DNA from: JAJPKK01 sp963787675
Lineage (GTDB): Bacteria > Pseudomonadota > Alphaproteobacteria > Rhizobiales > Xanthobacteraceae
Direction of reading: 5' to 3'
NCBI GenBank assembly: GCA_963787675.1
Contig: CAWBDV010000019.1
Coordinates: 301,204-365,203 of the forward strand
DNA: 64,000 nucleotides
The notes under the pieces were generated by a model. That model was not told the DNA's origin. It was given only the letters and a program-made list of their open reading frames with translations, and did no database searches. Below are positions 62,689 to 64,000 of this stretch, piece by piece (the first letter of the stretch is position 1; each line of letters opens with the position of its first letter). The position numbers and the translations under genes are program-made.

Positions 62689-64000
62689 GCCGGTTGACGA
62701 TTTGGCATGATTGGGCCTTCCGCGAATTATCTACGGCTTTGAACTACGCACGAACCCGTTTTCGCTGGTGGTGAAGACGCAATGACATAATAGGCTTCCT
62801 TGACCGTTCCGATTGGCTCACCCTCGTGTTCCTTCAGATCGGCTGTAGTCCCACATCGTGAGCGCGATCCCGGGGCTGCACGAGGGTACGACTGCCGCGC
62901 CACTTAGGGAATCGCGCCCGCGACCATAGCGAACGAGCGTGCCCACGAAATATCAATCGACCGTGGTCACGAAATTCCTGAATCAGAATCACAGCTGCGC
63001 CCGCGATCCCGATCCTCATCCAGACGACGATATCGCTCGCCGGTACGTGGGCACGACAGTCCAGAGCGCAATTGAACGTCTCGAGTGTCTGGAAGGTAGC
63101 TGATTAGGCGTGCGTGAGGCCGTGTGCGCGACAAGCGAAGAAGATTCGCCGATTTAGAAAAAGAAGGCTTTCTGGGCGATTTCTGGCCTGAATTTTCAAA
63201 CAACTGCACTTGCGCTGCTCAGCCGCCCTCCATCGGGAATTGAAATTCGATCCACACCAGCCCATGCGCGCCGAGGCGATACCGCCGCACCGACCAGTCT
63301 GCGGGAACTGCACCCTCGACGGGTCGCGGTGACGCCGGTCCGCGCTGATCGTCCGAATTTCGCCTGCCCGTACCCGCGACCGCGCGGTCACCGGTCCCAT
63401 CTGACGTTTGATTCAATCTCCTGAATTGAGCGCATCGCATATTCCAATCGACTACGGAGCGTGAGCCAGATTTGCTGTCTCACGTCTCACTTGTTGCAGA
63501 CGCTGCTGTTTACAGTTTGGGCAAACGCCTTCTGCCGGATGGCGGCTAGACCACCGCAAGTGCAGTTCGTTGCAAATCGACAGCAAAAATCGCCCAATAA
63601 GCCCTAATCACGCTCGTAAATGCCTTGAATGGGCGAAACTTTCACATTCGTGCATACGGCGTCACGCCATCGAGGATAGGTCGACGTCATCTGTGTTCGT
63701 ATGCACGCTACGTGTCTTGTTATTCGGGAGTACCACCGTGGCCACGAGCCCCCCACGACACCCCTCTATAGTCGCCTGGAGCATGCGGGTGTAACCGTGG
63801 GCACGACGGTCACTCGACTGGGGAATTCCGTGACCACGCCGCAGCCGTCAGGCGACGTACCCCGAATGGCTCGCCGTAATGCCGGGCAGAAAATGGGCGT
63901 ACCGTCGCAATGTGCGCCGTGGCGCCGTCACCCCGAAATCCGGATGTGCTTGTTGTTCCGACGTAGGTGCGCGTCTCGAGATCGCGGTCCCACCTGAGGA
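62689..64000. other. non-coding region with iteron-like palindromes, candidate origin or control region
   Basis: No coherent gene in 1.3 kb on either strand. The notable content is six CGTGNNCACG palindromes. Following Rep-like and DUF927 genes, this could be a replication origin, a partition-like site or the distal end of the element. Confidence 0.5.
62938..63838. repeat. six dispersed CGTGNNCACG palindromes
   Basis: Copies at 62938 (CGTGCCCACG), 62962 (CGTGGTCACG), 63046 and 63796 (CGTGGGCACG), 63737 (CGTGGCCACG) and 63829 (CGTGACCACG). Most are followed by A, and several are preceded by ACC, giving ACCGTGGNCACGA. Far more copies than base composition predicts. Confidence 0.8.

Noticed and set aside
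1..64000. CRISPR array, reverse transcriptase or retron
   Set aside because: No regularly spaced repeats and no YxDD polymerase motif were seen on either strand.

Overview
The window reads as the chromosome of an alphaproteobacterium of the Bradyrhizobium/Rhodopseudomonas type (order Hyphomicrobiales), carrying a large composite genomic island. Supporting signs are the GC-rich coding, the molybdenum-hydroxylase, CoA-transferase and flavocytochrome c genes, a palindromic intergenic repeat typical of these genomes (7918-8006), and small gene families common in rhizobia (XRE regulator, RuvC-like protein, DUF3768, DUF2188-like).

Chromosomal backbone, 1-14957. Minus-strand genes encode an SsuBC-type ABC ATPase and permease, both subunits of a CoA-transferase, an IorA/IorB-like periplasmic molybdenum hydroxylase, a monohaem cytochrome c and an FCSD-type flavoprotein. 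Two divergent xanthine-dehydrogenase-type large subunits follow, then small secreted proteins, a PaaI-type thioesterase and tRNA-Phe(GAA).

Island, about 14938-57708 (42.8 kb). A P4-type integrase lies directly after tRNA-Phe. The last 20-21 bases of that tRNA recur at 57689-57708, beside an AlpA-like gene. GGGGGTA-type repeats flank both ends. The outer parts hold rhizobial accessory genes: small proteins, a GGDEF/EAL enzyme, a cold-shock protein, an XRE/RuvC-like pair and DUF3768. Inside lies a block whose protein style recalls Patescibacteria (CPR) mobile DNA: a 2230-residue surface protein with peptidoglycan-binding, Fn3 and Asp-box propeller regions, a small HTH protein with a one-helix microprotein, a CCHC zinc knuckle, a replication-relaxation protein, a TraG/HerA-like ATPase, and a second integrase with an excisionase. 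That integrase is split by an intact IS21-family element with a 7-bp target duplication. A second ATPase operon lies at 52117-56907. Both ATPase loci carry a signal-peptide DUF4189-like protein with one membrane helix and a shared C-terminal motif, which makes them the best candidate for an undescribed membrane-linked DNA-handling system. Defence-like cargo (FRG, PD-(D/E)XK-like, DUF6615, ART-like, metallo-beta-lactamase fold, HEPN-like) sits among them.

Right flank, 57709-64000. This looks like a second integrative element in tandem: AlpA-like, Rep-like and DUF927 ATPase genes, followed by a 1.3-kb non-coding stretch with six CGTGNNCACG palindromes.

Sequence quality. Seven minus-strand genes are broken by one surplus base. 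Six of the seven breaks occur where removing the base restores GANTC, the CcrM methylation site of Alphaproteobacteria. I read them as probable consensus errors at methylated sites rather than real pseudogenes.
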